Origin: Branchiostoma floridae
Taxonomy: Eukaryota > Chordata > Leptocardii > Amphioxiformes > Branchiostomatidae
DNA length: 64,000 bases
Assembly (NCBI RefSeq): GCF_000003815.2
Contig: NC_049981.1
Location: 13,723,035-13,787,034 of the forward strand
Reading direction: 5' to 3'
In this document: positions 40,274 through 51,890 of the stretch, piece by piece
How the letters are laid out: every line of letters begins with the position of its first letter
Numbering within the stretch: the stretch's first letter is position 1
Notes under the pieces: model-generated
Told to the model about the DNA's origin: nothing
Databases searched by the model: none
The model's input: only the letters and a program-made list of their open reading frames with translations
Translations under genes and position numbers: made by a program

Positions 40274-40587
40274 CTAAGGGTGGTTCACACGTGCGTATAT
40301 TATTTAAATCATATATATTCAAACGTGTATTATTAGCCTCTAACAGTCCCCTGTTGCTGGAAACATAATAGAAATTGCACAGTATATAGACAGATAATAT
40401 GCCAGAGGAGTTAGCTGGGTCGCAAACCATACTCATCTGCCAGCTAACTCCTGCGGCATGTTATGTGTCTATATTTGTCCAATTTCCACTATTGTTTCAG
40501 CCACCTGTGGAGCCTGGTAGAGACTACAAAATTTCTTACAGACTTCATACGGACTTGAATCTATACGCACGTGTGAACCCACCCTTA
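40274..40587. mobile_element. 314-bp foldback element (near-complete inverted repeat)
   Basis: The left tip TAAGGGTGGTTCACACGTGC pairs with the right tip GCACGTGTGAACCCACCCTTA. Central arms ATGCCAGAGGAGTTAGCTGG (40399-40418) and CCAGCTAACTCCTGCGGCAT (40440-40459) pair around a loop of about 21 bases. The intervening parts (ATAGAAATTG..ATAGACA against TGTCTATATTTG..CAATTTCCACTAT) also match. A transcript of it would be a long hairpin. Confidence 0.85.
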
Positions 40588-41435
40588 CACCACGACATCG
40601 ACTCCCTTCCCGCGCAGTAATATATTGTCCCTGATGTTAAGGATGAAAAACTACTCTTCGGCGGCTTGTAATTTCTAACAGGCTTTGATTCGACAGCAAC
40701 AAGGGAGGATGAACACCTCAACTGATGATCACCAACTCCAATGCTTGCATATTTAGCGGAAACCATTAGCGTTCTACCATTTATCGCAACAGATGATCTA
40801 ATAAAGAGGACAGCATCCTTTTATCATGTCGTCTTCCGATCACGTCTAACTGTGTGTAATCATGTTAATAATGGTTAGTGTCAGAAGGCGAGGGAAACAT
40901 TCCTTATTACACGGCTTTTAATTCTTTAATGTTGACATTAACATCTGTCTTGTGTGCTCTTCATTTTCAGTACACAGCGAACACAGCGTGATGTAATGAG
41001 ATATCGTAAGGTTACATAGGCTATTAAAATAAACACATTGAATCTCTCTCTATGTCTGATTGTCTTTCTCTTTGTGCGTGCCTGTGCTTCTTAATGTCCG
41101 TATGCGTGCGTGATTAAATGTTTCATTGTGTTTTGTGTGTTCGTGCGACTGTGTTTGTGTGTGTTTTGTTCAACTCCTTCTTTCCGCATTGTGATTATGA
41201 TATAAGGATGGGTATAAAAGGAAATTGTAGTGTATTACTTCTGTAATGTACAACTTTTGGTCTTAATTGTTGATAATTAAACAAAGAATCTTTAATCTTG
41301 GAACAACTGCTCTCATGTGGACAGTCAGATGCGTTGTACATTTTCATTATGATAAATGATAAATAGATTATGTTAGTTCCTTTCCGGAGGAAGTACACCA
41401 GTCTCGCGCGTCATTAATGTGTCCCTGCGTAACAG
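40588..41435. other. region upstream of the GnRH-like gene 1 promoter
   Basis: No exon recognised. A consensus TATA box (GGGTATAAAAGG) occurs at 41210-41221. It is 450 bases from the start codon, so I favour the weaker box at 41611, but an upstream start site is possible. Confidence 0.35.
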
Positions 41436-41619
41436 TGACGTGGCGTTTTGTGACTCCTCCCCCAAATCACAGAAGGGGCGTCACCAAAACACGTCAAAGG
41501 CTAACCTGCGGGGGTGGAGAACAGTTTTTAACGCGAGTTTTACAAACAGGTTTGTCACGCTGCAAACTTCGGGCGAACTCATCACCCAGGTAAGACTCGT
41601 GATCAGTACGGATAAAAGG
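41436..41619 (+). promoter_or_regulatory. candidate promoter of GnRH-like gene 1
   Basis: A TATA-like GATAAAAGG at 41611-41619 lies 61 bases before the ATG. CRE-type cores lie further upstream: TGACGTGG at 41436 and CACGTCA at 41490. The paralogue has a TATA box and the same TGACGTGG word at comparable positions (61451, 61546). Binding by CREB/ATF-type factors is inference. Confidence 0.45.
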
Positions 41620-41671
41620 TCGGATTGAGAAAGCGGAGCTGACAAACTCAGGCCGATCCCGGACAGTCCTG

Positions 41672-41765
41672 ATGAAGTCGGGGTGGTACGTGGCGTTCGT
41701 TCTCTTCGTGGCGGGCTTGCTGGCTCCGTCAAGGGCCGACAAGGGGCAGGAGCACTGGCAATACG
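41672..41765 (+). CDS. GnRH-like gene 1, exon 1 (signal peptide and QEHWQY)
   Basis: 31 codons plus one base. Donor TACG|GTGAGA at 41766. The ATG context CCTGATGA is preceded by no other in-frame ATG in the likely leader. The same length as exon 1 of the paralogue. Confidence 0.85.
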
Positions 41766-44700
41766 GTGAGAGAAAATCTTCACAATTTACCAGTGTGTGA
41801 AAATGTAACACAGCAAAGAATCGACGTCGTGTTTCGTTGAATGTTCGTGATGTGCTTTAATGATGAACTAAATACCCATGGTTGACATATATACCATTTT
41901 TGCAAGTGATTGCAAGAATTGCAATACTAGAAAGATGACTGAAGTATTAAATAGTCCGTGCAACTGATAGCGTTTGCGACAGCAAAATGTTCTTTTGTGA
42001 TTTCAATGAATATCATACATTGCCATTACCATTTGCGTTCGTGTTAGGTCCATTTTTTGTTCAGAAAGACGTGGTTACGTGGAAAGAATCACCATTCAAA
42101 CACTTTACAGCATGTATGATCGTGTTGAAAAGAAAAGCTTGGATGTTTTCCACTTAATGAAGATTGTGCAGACTATATAATAGACATACGCCGTTTAAAG
42201 TTGCTTTTCTTCTGGCTATATTGCGTTGTTATTTACATGATGTCTTACTTGATATCTTCCTCGTCTACTACTCATAGTTATCTACCATGATCTGATATTT
42301 GGTGTTGATATTCATTCTGTCGTATCCTCGGACGTTTCTCATTTCGATTAGTAGATCCAGTGATGAAGCATTACTGAAGAGCAAACGGTCTACATATCGC
42401 GATGTATCTCCCTGTGAGGGGCATTGATACACACTATTTGTCTACAGACAGTATGGCTTAATTGTCAACATTCCAAACAGCGTTGGTTGTGGAACGGACT
42501 ACCTTTTTTTCGGTGAAAACAAGGGCATTTCCTGCGACCTCACTCGGTCCAACTATAAAACACACCATGCTCAATAACGCAACACTTCAAACCCTTTTCA
42601 GTGCACTTCAAACAACGAAAATGGCTTCTCATGCATTTCTAAGCAAAAAATTGCTTTGCTGCTCCCTTGGGCAACATTGTACCGTTCATAGGACTCCTCT
42701 GGGATGAAAATGACGTACAGGCGCACACAGGTCTCCATAACACGTTTAGCGACTACTTAACCGGTAATCCTGGAGTAAGTGGTTCGCCTGCACAGAAATG
42801 CCTGTGTCCATCGCTGTGTCAATCATCACCAGATGTGTCATTATATCATCATTCCTGAGAGAACGTTGTCCCATTTTACATGACACCAAACTCTGTGTCG
42901 TACGTATATCCTCCAAGGTCATGTGAATCCGGTTGTGTGATTGAAACATTTGTTTCATACAGTAGGAAAAAAACGTTGTTTAAAAAGAAGCTAAGCTTTG
43001 CTCTTGGTGCCCGGTACCAAGTCATCGACGAGACTGTAAATGTCTGACGAATAAGGCATTGAAGTCGACGAATAAAACCCCCATTGGCTAGAACATGATT
43101 TCATATTGTTAAGCTTCACTGACACGACAAAAAGTACAGTGACTTTTGTATGGTCAACTATTAACTACAAAAAGGAATACAGAATAGATCTTAAAATTCT
43201 ACTGATCAAACAATATAGAATGATAAAATTCTGCTAATTTAACAATACACGCACAGGATAATGAGAACCCTCCATGCAATCAGGTGGGGCTAAACGTACT
43301 GCAAAACAGTATCATAGTTTGTAGATGGGGAATTTCCTGTCATTTTCATCTGAGTGACCTGAGATTGGCCAATTATCTTTATATTACCTTCCCATTGGCG
43401 CCATGTGTTCTGGCCAGTAACATCGTATCCGGGCATGTTATGGCTCCTCGGAGGCTCCCTTTACACAGTCCACGCTAAAACGCTCGGTACAGTCTTCAAT
43501 CTTTTGTCTTATCGTCACGTAAAAGGTACCAAATCCGTGTCTGAGTGAGCGGTCGGCAAAATCTGTTATGATCATCTTGAAAGTTTTTTCTATGTTGATT
43601 GTTGTAGCTGAACAAAGAAATGCAATTTCCAGTGCAAAGAAATTTTCGACTTTCGGTATGAGTCTTAGCCAACTATAAGCTCACTTTTGTGTTGGGTGAC
43701 TCTTCTTCGCTTACTGTGAAACTATCGTGACGTTCAAGTTTACCGACTTGACAGCTGAGGTGGGCGGCACTAATGATGTACAAGACATATGGCAGCGCAG
43801 GACATGGCAGTGGCGATCCCAATTAGCCAAGGTTATCAGTCCTTAAAATCAGCCAAAAAGCCTGGCGATGCGAAATGACACGGACGCGGCTTGGCATCTC
43901 GACTCCGGGAAGATCTTAAATGTCATCGGGCGATTTCCCTCGAGCCCTGGCCTAATGGAACCGACTGTCTGAGGGTGTGGGCGGCAGTCTAGCTGAAAAT
44001 TGCAACCGATCTCTTCGCAATACGTTTTACTCCGCTGACATCATGCAATAAACCGTAGTTGATACCTGTATCACACCCATCACGAATGTTAACTTCAGTT
44101 ACACTCGTGTTGTTAATAAACCGCTCGTTTTCCAGTCGTCAAAAACCGTTAAGATGCTCCACGGATGAGAGTATCAGCCGTTTAACGCTATCATGGTTCC
44201 ATTTGCAGGAGTGTTAAAACCACATCGGATGACCCAGGGCAATAAAAACTACATTGAGGAAGACTATGATAATCCTATCACCATTAGCACTATGGTATCT
44301 ACGGGTTGCATCCGCTAAGTCTTTAATTTAACGACTTTGAAAAACAGCTAGCGGTAAAAAGAGAATAGATTGATTGATCATCACGAGTAGATCTTCAACA
44401 CGAGCTCATGCCTGTAAGAATTTTGGAGGAGGCCTCTGTAACTTTAAGCATAAGGTTTTACATATACATTGATATCAACGATACAATCTTTGCAAAAGTA
44501 CCTAGCGACATCATTTGTTCTTGATGATAACGATTGTGATAATTCTTACGTTATCTAAACTGTATATCCAAATATTACTAACAGTCAGGGTATGGTTTAA
44601 TGATGGGATTAACGAAAACTTTTAGAAGTTATTTAAAGTTTTATCCATATATACTTTACCTAGTACTAATCTTCATTCTTCTTTGGGCACCCACACTCTA

Positions 44701-47700
44701 GGTGAGTTCTGCTGAATATGGAAAAGTGATATTGTTCATGAAGTAGTGCGTGCCGATTTTAATTATTCAGATCATATATTCTCATATGATAAAGGCTTAG
44801 TTCATATTGTTTTTCTTTTCAAACTGAAAGCTGCGCTGCTGGTATTGTTGACACCCACAGGGCTGCAAATAAATGTAACAGAGAAAGAAACAATGAAGTA
44901 TTACTGCAATATGTTTTGTAATCGTTTCCAGATCTGGTCTATTGGTGAAGCGTATTCACAGCATCTGCCAATTACATTAGCAATAAGTCATATTCTTTTA
45001 TTTCATGGGTAGAACAACTATGGATGTTTCCATATGAATACTTCGCCGTAGGTTAGACATCCAGGTAATAAGATACGCCAAAAAATAGTTACTAAAGCAA
45101 CTGGATATGGTTTAGGAAACGGTCAGACGTTTCGGATAGATTCCACTATCCTTCGTCAGTGACACTGAAGTGACCTGGAAGAAACAGGTCTTTTACACTC
45201 TAACTATGAATGAAGACAATTTCAGTCGTCCAATAGGAAACGTCATAAGACAATTCAGACTGAAGACAATTTGGATTCCGTATGAATGTATGTGTGCGTG
45301 GGTGTACATGTATGTGTGTGTATGCGTGTGAGCCTGCGTCTGTGTGTGTGTCTGTCTGTGTGTGAGACTCTTTCTATCAGTGTAACGTTCCAATTCACGT
45401 CAACTGCATACAAATATTATTGATATCATTCATGTTCCAGGCAATTATGTTGTGTCTATGAATACACATTGAAACAACCATGTGTTTGCAAAAAATCTGA
45501 TTCTTTCCTCTTTCTTTTTTTAATTTTGATTTTTTTTTAGTACTTACTCACTTTAACATTATTTTATCTGTTTACCGAAATAATTGAGATTTAAGAAAAA
45601 AAATCTGGCTACGGCACACTACAAAAGTCGCTGTACATCACTACTAGTACTTTGGATAAAAAACGAAAAATGATTGGTTATCATGAAAATTAACGTCGTA
45701 CACCAGAGAGAAAGGATTCTTCACAATTTCATCTTGTGAATATAGTCCAACTTTCCAGATGCTTCTAACGTCATGCCCTTCTCCATTAAAGAAAGAATAG
45801 TTTAAGGCTATTCATAACGACAGGAGGTGTCCAACCTTATATCTTAAGCAATTACACAGAGCATGGTACTAAATATACAAGAAGCTCTCATATTAAGTGA
45901 TTTACATAATAACATTACCCGTATTTCACAGCTTATCCCTATGTAGAGCTGTCGAAATAGAACATTTCAACGCGATCTAACAAAGAATCGGGATGTACAA
46001 AACAATAGATAACTGTCAGTGAGTAATGTAGAAAACCAACACTTGAAACTTTATATGGACAACATATGATCAGAAATAATGTTATGACGTTACTAGAGCT
46101 GGAGATTCTCCATGTTAATCTATAGAACCGAAAGGCAGTAGGTATATGTAAAGACAGTAGGTATATGTAGAAACTAATAACGATTAAGTAGGGACTATGA
46201 ACTAAATGATGTTGTACATATAGAGTAGGATTGAGATGATGAAAATGTTTCAGTTGCCACCTACACATATTACTGTTTAGGGTTCACACTCATAACCATT
46301 GCTACTACGTGTATCTGTCATACATACAGGCGTTTGTAGACCATTTTTATTAAAGATGAAAGAGTTATGATGACCTAACCATTAGACAAAGGGACCCTTC
46401 CCTGAAAAGGGGTGATTTGGGGTCACGCCAAGCCATTAGCGAAGGCCTTTTGCTTCTTCGTTTGTGATATCATTTCCTTATTGCAGGAAATGCAGCATAT
46501 TTCATTGTCAAGTCAATCCTTTGTGCGAGCCCTCTCCCACACACGGCCTTTCATATGAGTATTTATCATCGTTTCTTTCTCCTACGGATGTGGCTGTCAG
46601 CGATCCTGTCCTAAAGCCTGAGCGTATATGATAGCAAATTGCTAACTTTGACGACAAAAGGTCTTTCATTCATGATTTCCTTCACAAAATGACCTTTTAG
46701 TAAAGAGCACACGTTCCTCCTGGAGAGTATATAGCTCGTTATGTTCTACAGCTCGTCTCCCGAGTGCTGACCCTGGTATCACCTCACAGTATACACCATG
46801 TGCAGATTAGGTGGTAATTGGGCACATGCATCTCACGAAGAGTTCTCACACACGCACGCGGCCGTGATTCATGACCATATGATGATCGTTCGTCCTGCCA
46901 ACAAGTTTTACCAAACTTCCAGCGAGAAATATGAATACTTGTTGCTTTTGATATGGGATAACTACAAACATCAAAGCCCAGTGCTGTGCGTCTGTTGTCC
47001 TTTGTTGTAAGGCGCATGCTGAGCCTTTGGGGATATATCTTTCATTTCACCTTTCAAGAGGAAATGCACAATTCAACGTGGAAATGCACAATTCAACAAT
47101 ATTGCCAAGTAACAGTCAGAGACCTTAGTTGGAACTTGGAGGCAACGCTTATTCGGCTTGCTTTGTAAATAAACTGCTGACCAGGAAGGAAAGGTCATCG
47201 TTTTGGAGCTCATTTTTAAAACATTTTTTAAAGATTCTTTTTACAGATCTTATCTTTGAAGATGGAAACATTCAACATGGCAACTACCCATGCGTTACAG
47301 TCAGACACCTCAGTTGGAGGCCTCTCTTATTGGAGATGCTCTGCACATGAGTTGTTGACCAGAAAGAAAAGGTCATATCTTGTTTAAAGCTACCTATCAA
47401 ATAAGCAATGGGGCCTACTGGACAGACTTGTCTAGAACCTTCATCATTTGCCGACCATTTCTGTAATAAAGTCTTGACTCTAGAGAGATCAGAACGGCTT
47501 GGTGAGAGGAAAATCATGTATCTTAATTCAATGTACCGAAATGATGTGTCAAGAGACAACTTTTTTCACCTACGATGGATCCGGACGTATTTCTTCTGCT
47601 CTGCCAGTTCGGATGGCACACGTGAATGGCTGCCCATCTAGTTCAAAAGGCTGTATCTCTAAGGGCTAGTCTGTGATTCAAACTGCTGATTTCATGAAAG

Positions 47701-50700
47701 ACAAAGTAACGTCTAGACGGCATAATAAAAGTTAGAATAACTAGTTTTTACAGGATCAGACATGAGTTACCAGGCAATACGTGTTGGCGTCTGCCATCAT
47801 CGGTTATGGATACTCCCGGCGTCACAACATATATAGTCAGCCATGAAGCAACTTAAAGACGCATACACGTGACTCCAACAACTCAACGCACTGCACCTTT
47901 CTCACAGAGACACTGAACTTTTATATACTGCATTTGTTTGCCGTAATTTACATGGCAGCTTTTGCAGTCTTTATGATGTTAGAGTTCATCCATGCTCACT
48001 AACAGTATGAGTGCTTTGCACTCTCATTGTACACTTTATAGAAATGTTATTTGTGGCGATGTGCAAGGTTACGTCAATGTCCTAGGGTTAGGTCACGTAC
48101 AAGGTTTACATTTTCCTCGGGAATCTGCTTCTCAGCGATGTGTGTGATCCCTCGTGGATTCAGTATGAAAATCAGTTTGCACTTCCATCCAATAAAAACT
48201 TTCTGCGCAATGGCTGTCATAACTTCATATGCCTTGTAAGCATTTTAGTTATTCCATTCACAGTAGCTGTTCTGTGCCAAACAGCTAAATCGAACCATGG
48301 TATCACCATCATAGAGGTTCTAGCGATGCCCTGTTATCAATCATGACACATCAATGGATCATAACTTAACATCGCATCGATCGATACGCTAGATTGCCCC
48401 ACATCGACTAATGGGCTAATGCAGACCTGCAGTCTGTAATAAGTGGATCAAACACAAATCATCAAAGATAACCAATCAGGAAAGGGTTAACGTTGGGGCG
48501 TTCCTTCGATGAGTGAACCGGTACAGTAACTACATATTTAGGTCCCGTTGAGTCTTGGTATCCAATATGATTTAACTTTATGATTACGTCAACTTAGACA
48601 CTCTGTCCCATTTATGGAAACGTACCCCCACCCGCATTTGTGCCACAGTAATGTTTTTTTTTATTGTGTGGCTATTTGTAACTGAAAAGTTGATCACAAA
48701 AGTTGCAGGGTGTTTTTATCTAGATTGATCGTGTGGGGATGTTGCAACTGGACATTTTATACTGCAGTAATGGTTACATACATGTATCACAGCGTGACTA
48801 CATCACACTGATTAACTTTGCGTGTGCAGAGACTGAAGATACCTGTACAGCATCCTCTCAGTCATGTCGAGCTGCAGCTGCTTCCTTATGACTAAAGATA
48901 TCAAATCGTAGGTGTCTACAAACGGCAGTGTTTTACAATCAATAGTGCAGCTGTTGATACTTTAAGCCTTTCTGCCGAATCAACGGTGAAGTTAATCGTC
49001 GAATTGTACCATTAATCTGAATATGACAAGGCAATTATTGGTTGCTGGTAAATTACTGATATTTGTCATCGAATTAAAGATCCTAAGGCTAGTCAAATAC
49101 TTACAATAGTGGGGTTAAATCAGATTTGTCGTTAAGACCCCCTGTTGTACCTCCTCAAACACGGTACCCCATTTTTTATATTTTTATTCACAAACCATAA
49201 ATCAATGAACACTGTAATCTATTTACACAGCTACTATCTAACCATTGCTAAAACTTCCTTCCCCTAGACATATAAATACCAACATGTTTACACTACTAAT
49301 GATAACCATTGTAGGATATTTACGGTACCCCCATTTTACCCCCAAGATTCCCTATCCAAGATCAACCAGGGTCCTCCAGTTAATGTTAGAACCAGGAGTT
49401 CGACTGTGCTGCTGTGAGTTCCAGTGACATCCAGAAGGCAGCCAACTTGTTTTCAGAGGTGCTTATAGATCGACCTATGGGCTATGAAACAATACTGATC
49501 ATTTACTTGAAGGACATTGAGTGCATCTATATATAGATTAAATCCTATCTGTACCTCGCGGACGTCGGTTGCCCACCAAACGATCCCTGAACTCCACACC
49601 TTTCGGCATCCACTGACATCTAAGACTTATCAGTTTACCACACACTACCACTTCAGGGTCGCCCGAAGGTATCTCAACACAACGCACCTATGAGACTTCA
49701 GAGTGCCAGGCCTTTGGATGTTGGATTAAAAAAGCAGCACAGAAAATCCTATTAATAGTTTGTATTTAATACCTGGGATGTGCGTTAAGACGCAGATGTC
49801 TTACTGTAAGAAAGCAGTCCCTATGAGGGTGCCAATTAAATTCTATGTAGGTGCAAAGGAGCTTAGCAAACATCCTCTGGCTTGTTGTAGTTGTAGCAAT
49901 GTAGTCTGGTTGGATACGTGTTACTTGTCAGGTCTACACCCGTGGATTTAGTTGGATCGAACATTTTGTAAGGATTTGGTTTTTACGATTCATTCCGTTT
50001 ACAGGAATATGAAGCTATGATACAATTGCAAGAACAATACATTTGTAACGTTAGGTCCGATTGTTGACCCATATTTACAACAACGGACAATGCCTGGGCA
50101 GAACTGATATTGAGTTAGAGTCAGGATCAAAGAAACACTCAACTCATGTGATAACTAGTATTCATTTAGGTTAGGTTGTCTGCTTTAATTTAAGTATATG
50201 TTGTTCCAAATAAACATGTAGTGAATTTAAAGTGCAAAACCATGCTCTGTAGCCGTAAATATATGTAAGGCATTTCTAAGGTAGATGACTGAGTGTGGAA
50301 AGTAGTATAAACCATGCACTCTTGCGACATTTACGAGAATTGCATATGCTACGCCAGTTGTGACGTCGAATAACTGAGTGGCTAGGCGTCCGGACACGAG
50401 ATAGGCGGCACCAGGGTCACAGGCTCAATTCCTAGAAAGTCTGACTGAACTTAAGGTAGCAGAACACTGTTTTTGGTCTATAGTTAAGGGCCTCAGGGTG
50501 ACTGGCTTCGACGCGGAAAGAATATAGTAGGGTGCCAATCGGCAATACAAACAACGGACATGTTTGAGTTTAGGGTACAAGCCACAAAATACCATTTTAA
50601 AAAATCCTGTCGGCGTATCGCCTTCTCACGCCCACTCTGAAACGCCGCTCTGCGGAGGTCAAATAGCTGCAGCCGGCTCACACAAGAAAGGCACATGCGC

Positions 50701-51577
50701 AATGCGGCGCATTTATACACGAAATACAAAACTGTCACAATCCAAATCATACAGTCTCGGAATCACCATATTCCTTGACCACACAGCACAGGTTATATCT
50801 GGCTGCCTCTCAAATAAGGCTTTTTACCTCTCCTTCAACAAGTTTATCCGTACTACTTTTATATGTGCTCGCGTCATAGACGGATAAATACTGTGTTCGC
50901 GGATAACTACTGTGTTCTGGTACATTAACGCGGCTTTCCTCATCCAGCTAGGTGTACAATTTGGTACCTGAATTCAGTTGGGGAGATGGATAGGGTTCTT
51001 CTTCCGATACCGTTCACTTAAGACAGTAGATAACGACCCCGACTGTCCTAGGGTCAAAGCCTCAAAAGGCTGTGGAACCAAACCTTTACATTTTTACACC
51101 AGCTAGATATTTTATTCATTCCAACCATTCACTGTTTAATCTAGGGCATTGGTACGGCAAGAGGGACCCATCTGACGTAAACAACGCACAGATTGATGAC
51201 GTACTACGCAGCCACCCTGAACTACAACAGCTGCTCAACAAGTTGATGGAGTTGCCCCGCAGGCCCAAGGCGTCATCACAGATGTACACTAAATATGATG
51301 ACGACTATCCTGATGGTGACGTGTCCGACTCAACAAAGCGTGTCCTCGAAGAGCCCGGGTCGCCATATTGGAAAAGAGTGGTATGTGATTGATTTTGTTT
51401 TCAATTCTGAACTTGTTTTAATGTCTTGTTCTTAGAAAATGTATTTCTAACGATGATTTTGTACTCACGTGTTGGTAGGCAGAGGAAATGGTGAGAGAAG
51501 GTTGGCTACTGAGGGGCCATCCATCAATGAGGAAGAAAAGAGCTGCAGAGAGGGACCCAATATGGCGTCCATGGTGA
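41672..51577 (+). CDS. GnRH-like hormone precursor (peptide QEHWQYGHWY-amide)
   Basis: Exons 41672-41765, 51145-51380 and 51479-51577 join in frame to 142 residues. Signal peptide core WYVAFVLFVAGLLA, then ADKG, the hormone QEHWQYGHWY, Gly (amide donor), Lys-Arg and an associated peptide of about 100 residues. The hormone is the GnRH-like peptide I recall from Branchiostoma. It shares pGlu, HW, a (Y/F)G core and a C-terminal amide with vertebrate GnRH, and should be secreted and act on GnRH-type G-protein-coupled receptors. The associated peptide has a leucine-rich helix (LQQLLNKLMEL), an acidic YDDDYPDGD, SPYWKRV-AEEM and a KKR site near the end. Exon 1 ends one base into the central Gly codon. 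A paralogue lies downstream on the other strand. N-terminal processing is unclear, because DKG sits between a likely signal cut and the Gln. Confidence 0.9.
41766..45049. other. intron 1 of GnRH-like gene 1, first part
   Basis: No exon or clear repeat boundary recognised. Short open frames are unremarkable. Confidence 0.4.
45050..45185 (-). mobile_element. interspersed repeat, possibly Penelope-like, copy 1
   Basis: On the - strand it reads CACTGACGAAGGATAG, a hairpin (GGATAG/CTATCC), GAAACGTCTGACCGTTTCC, CATATCCAGTTGCTTTAGTA and TTTTTTGGCGTATC. A second copy in + orientation is at 62561-62690 and a partial one near 53836-53890. The assignment to Penelope-like elements is tentative. Confidence 0.5.
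45290..45365. repeat. imperfect (TG)n microsatellite
   Basis: TGTGTGCGTGGGTG..TGTGTGTG..TGTCTGTGTGTGAG, an interrupted TG tract. Confidence 0.8.
47060..47375 (+). repeat. tandem duplication of about 180 bp
   Basis: Two related copies (about 47085-47195 and 47265-47375) share TTACAGTCAGA.ACCT.AGTTGGA, GGC..CGCTTATT/CTCTTATT and TGTTGACCAGAAAG.AAAGGTCAT. In intron 1 of GnRH-like gene 1. Confidence 0.6.
47641..50362. other. intron 1 of GnRH-like gene 1, later part
   Basis: No exon recognised on either strand. Confidence 0.4.
50363..50442 (+). mobile_element. tRNA-like sequence, probable SINE head
   Basis: The A-box-like TAACTGAGTGGCTAGGCG (near 50371) resembles class II tRNA (Leu/Ser) A boxes. 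42 bases downstream is a B-box-like GGCTCAATTCC (50422-50432). No complete cloverleaf can be drawn, so it is a tRNA-derived relic rather than a tRNA gene. Confidence 0.4.
50553..50855 (-). repeat. interspersed repeat, copy 2 (inverse of 21790-22030)
   Basis: Starts TGTTTGAGTTTAGGGTACAA and contains CGCCTTCTCACGCCCACT and GCGCATTTATACACGAA; ends TTTTTACCTCTCCTTCAACA. All of these occur reversed at 21790-22030. It ends 290 bases before exon 2 of GnRH-like gene 1. Confidence 0.75.
51145..51380 (+). CDS. GnRH-like gene 1, exon 2 (GHWY-GKR and associated peptide)
   Basis: Acceptor TTTAATCTAG at 51144. The exon starts with two bases of the Gly codon, then HWYGKRD. Donor GTG|GTATGT at 51381, phase 0. 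The upstream intron is 9379 bases. Confidence 0.9.
51479..51577 (+). CDS. GnRH-like gene 1, exon 3 (C-terminus)
   Basis: After a 98-base intron the acceptor TTGGTAG (51478) opens AEEMVREGWLLRGHP, a MRKKR basic site and PIWRPW before TGA at 51575. Support is the AEE(M/L) match with the paralogue at the same junction. Confidence 0.8.
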   Translation, partial: AEEMVREGWLLRGHPSMRKKRAAERDPIWRPW

Positions 51578-51884
51578 CGTCACTAGGTCACGTCCTGGGT
51601 CACTCGTCTCGATCTCCGGTTGTCGACTGTATGTCTGGTTCTCAAATCACAAGTATCTGTCTCCGGTCAATAATCGTCAAGGAGTTGTGCAACTGATCAT
51701 CATAGCACTGTTCAGATCGGCCAGATGTCAAAGATGACGTCACATTAAAGAATATTTGTATGTTGCACACTATTAAAGATACGGTATGCCCTAAAACATA
51801 TATGTGTACATGTAGGTTGGAAGATGTAAGACATTGCTGCATTTATACGGTAAACTCATGACAGCAAGTCACTCTAGATGTTGG

Positions 51885-51890
51885 AATAAA
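51885..51890 (+). terminator. AATAAA polyadenylation signal, GnRH-like gene 1
   Basis: First canonical AATAAA after the stop (308 bases). An ATTAAA at 51744 is an alternative. Confidence 0.5.

Noticed and set aside
41210-41221. Consensus TATA box as the main promoter of GnRH-like gene 1
   Set aside because: It lies 450 bases from the ATG; the weaker box at 41611 matches the spacing in the paralogue better. Not excluded as an alternative start.
50363-50442. Functional tRNA gene
   Set aside because: A- and B-box-like words are present, but acceptor and anticodon stems do not pair into a cloverleaf.
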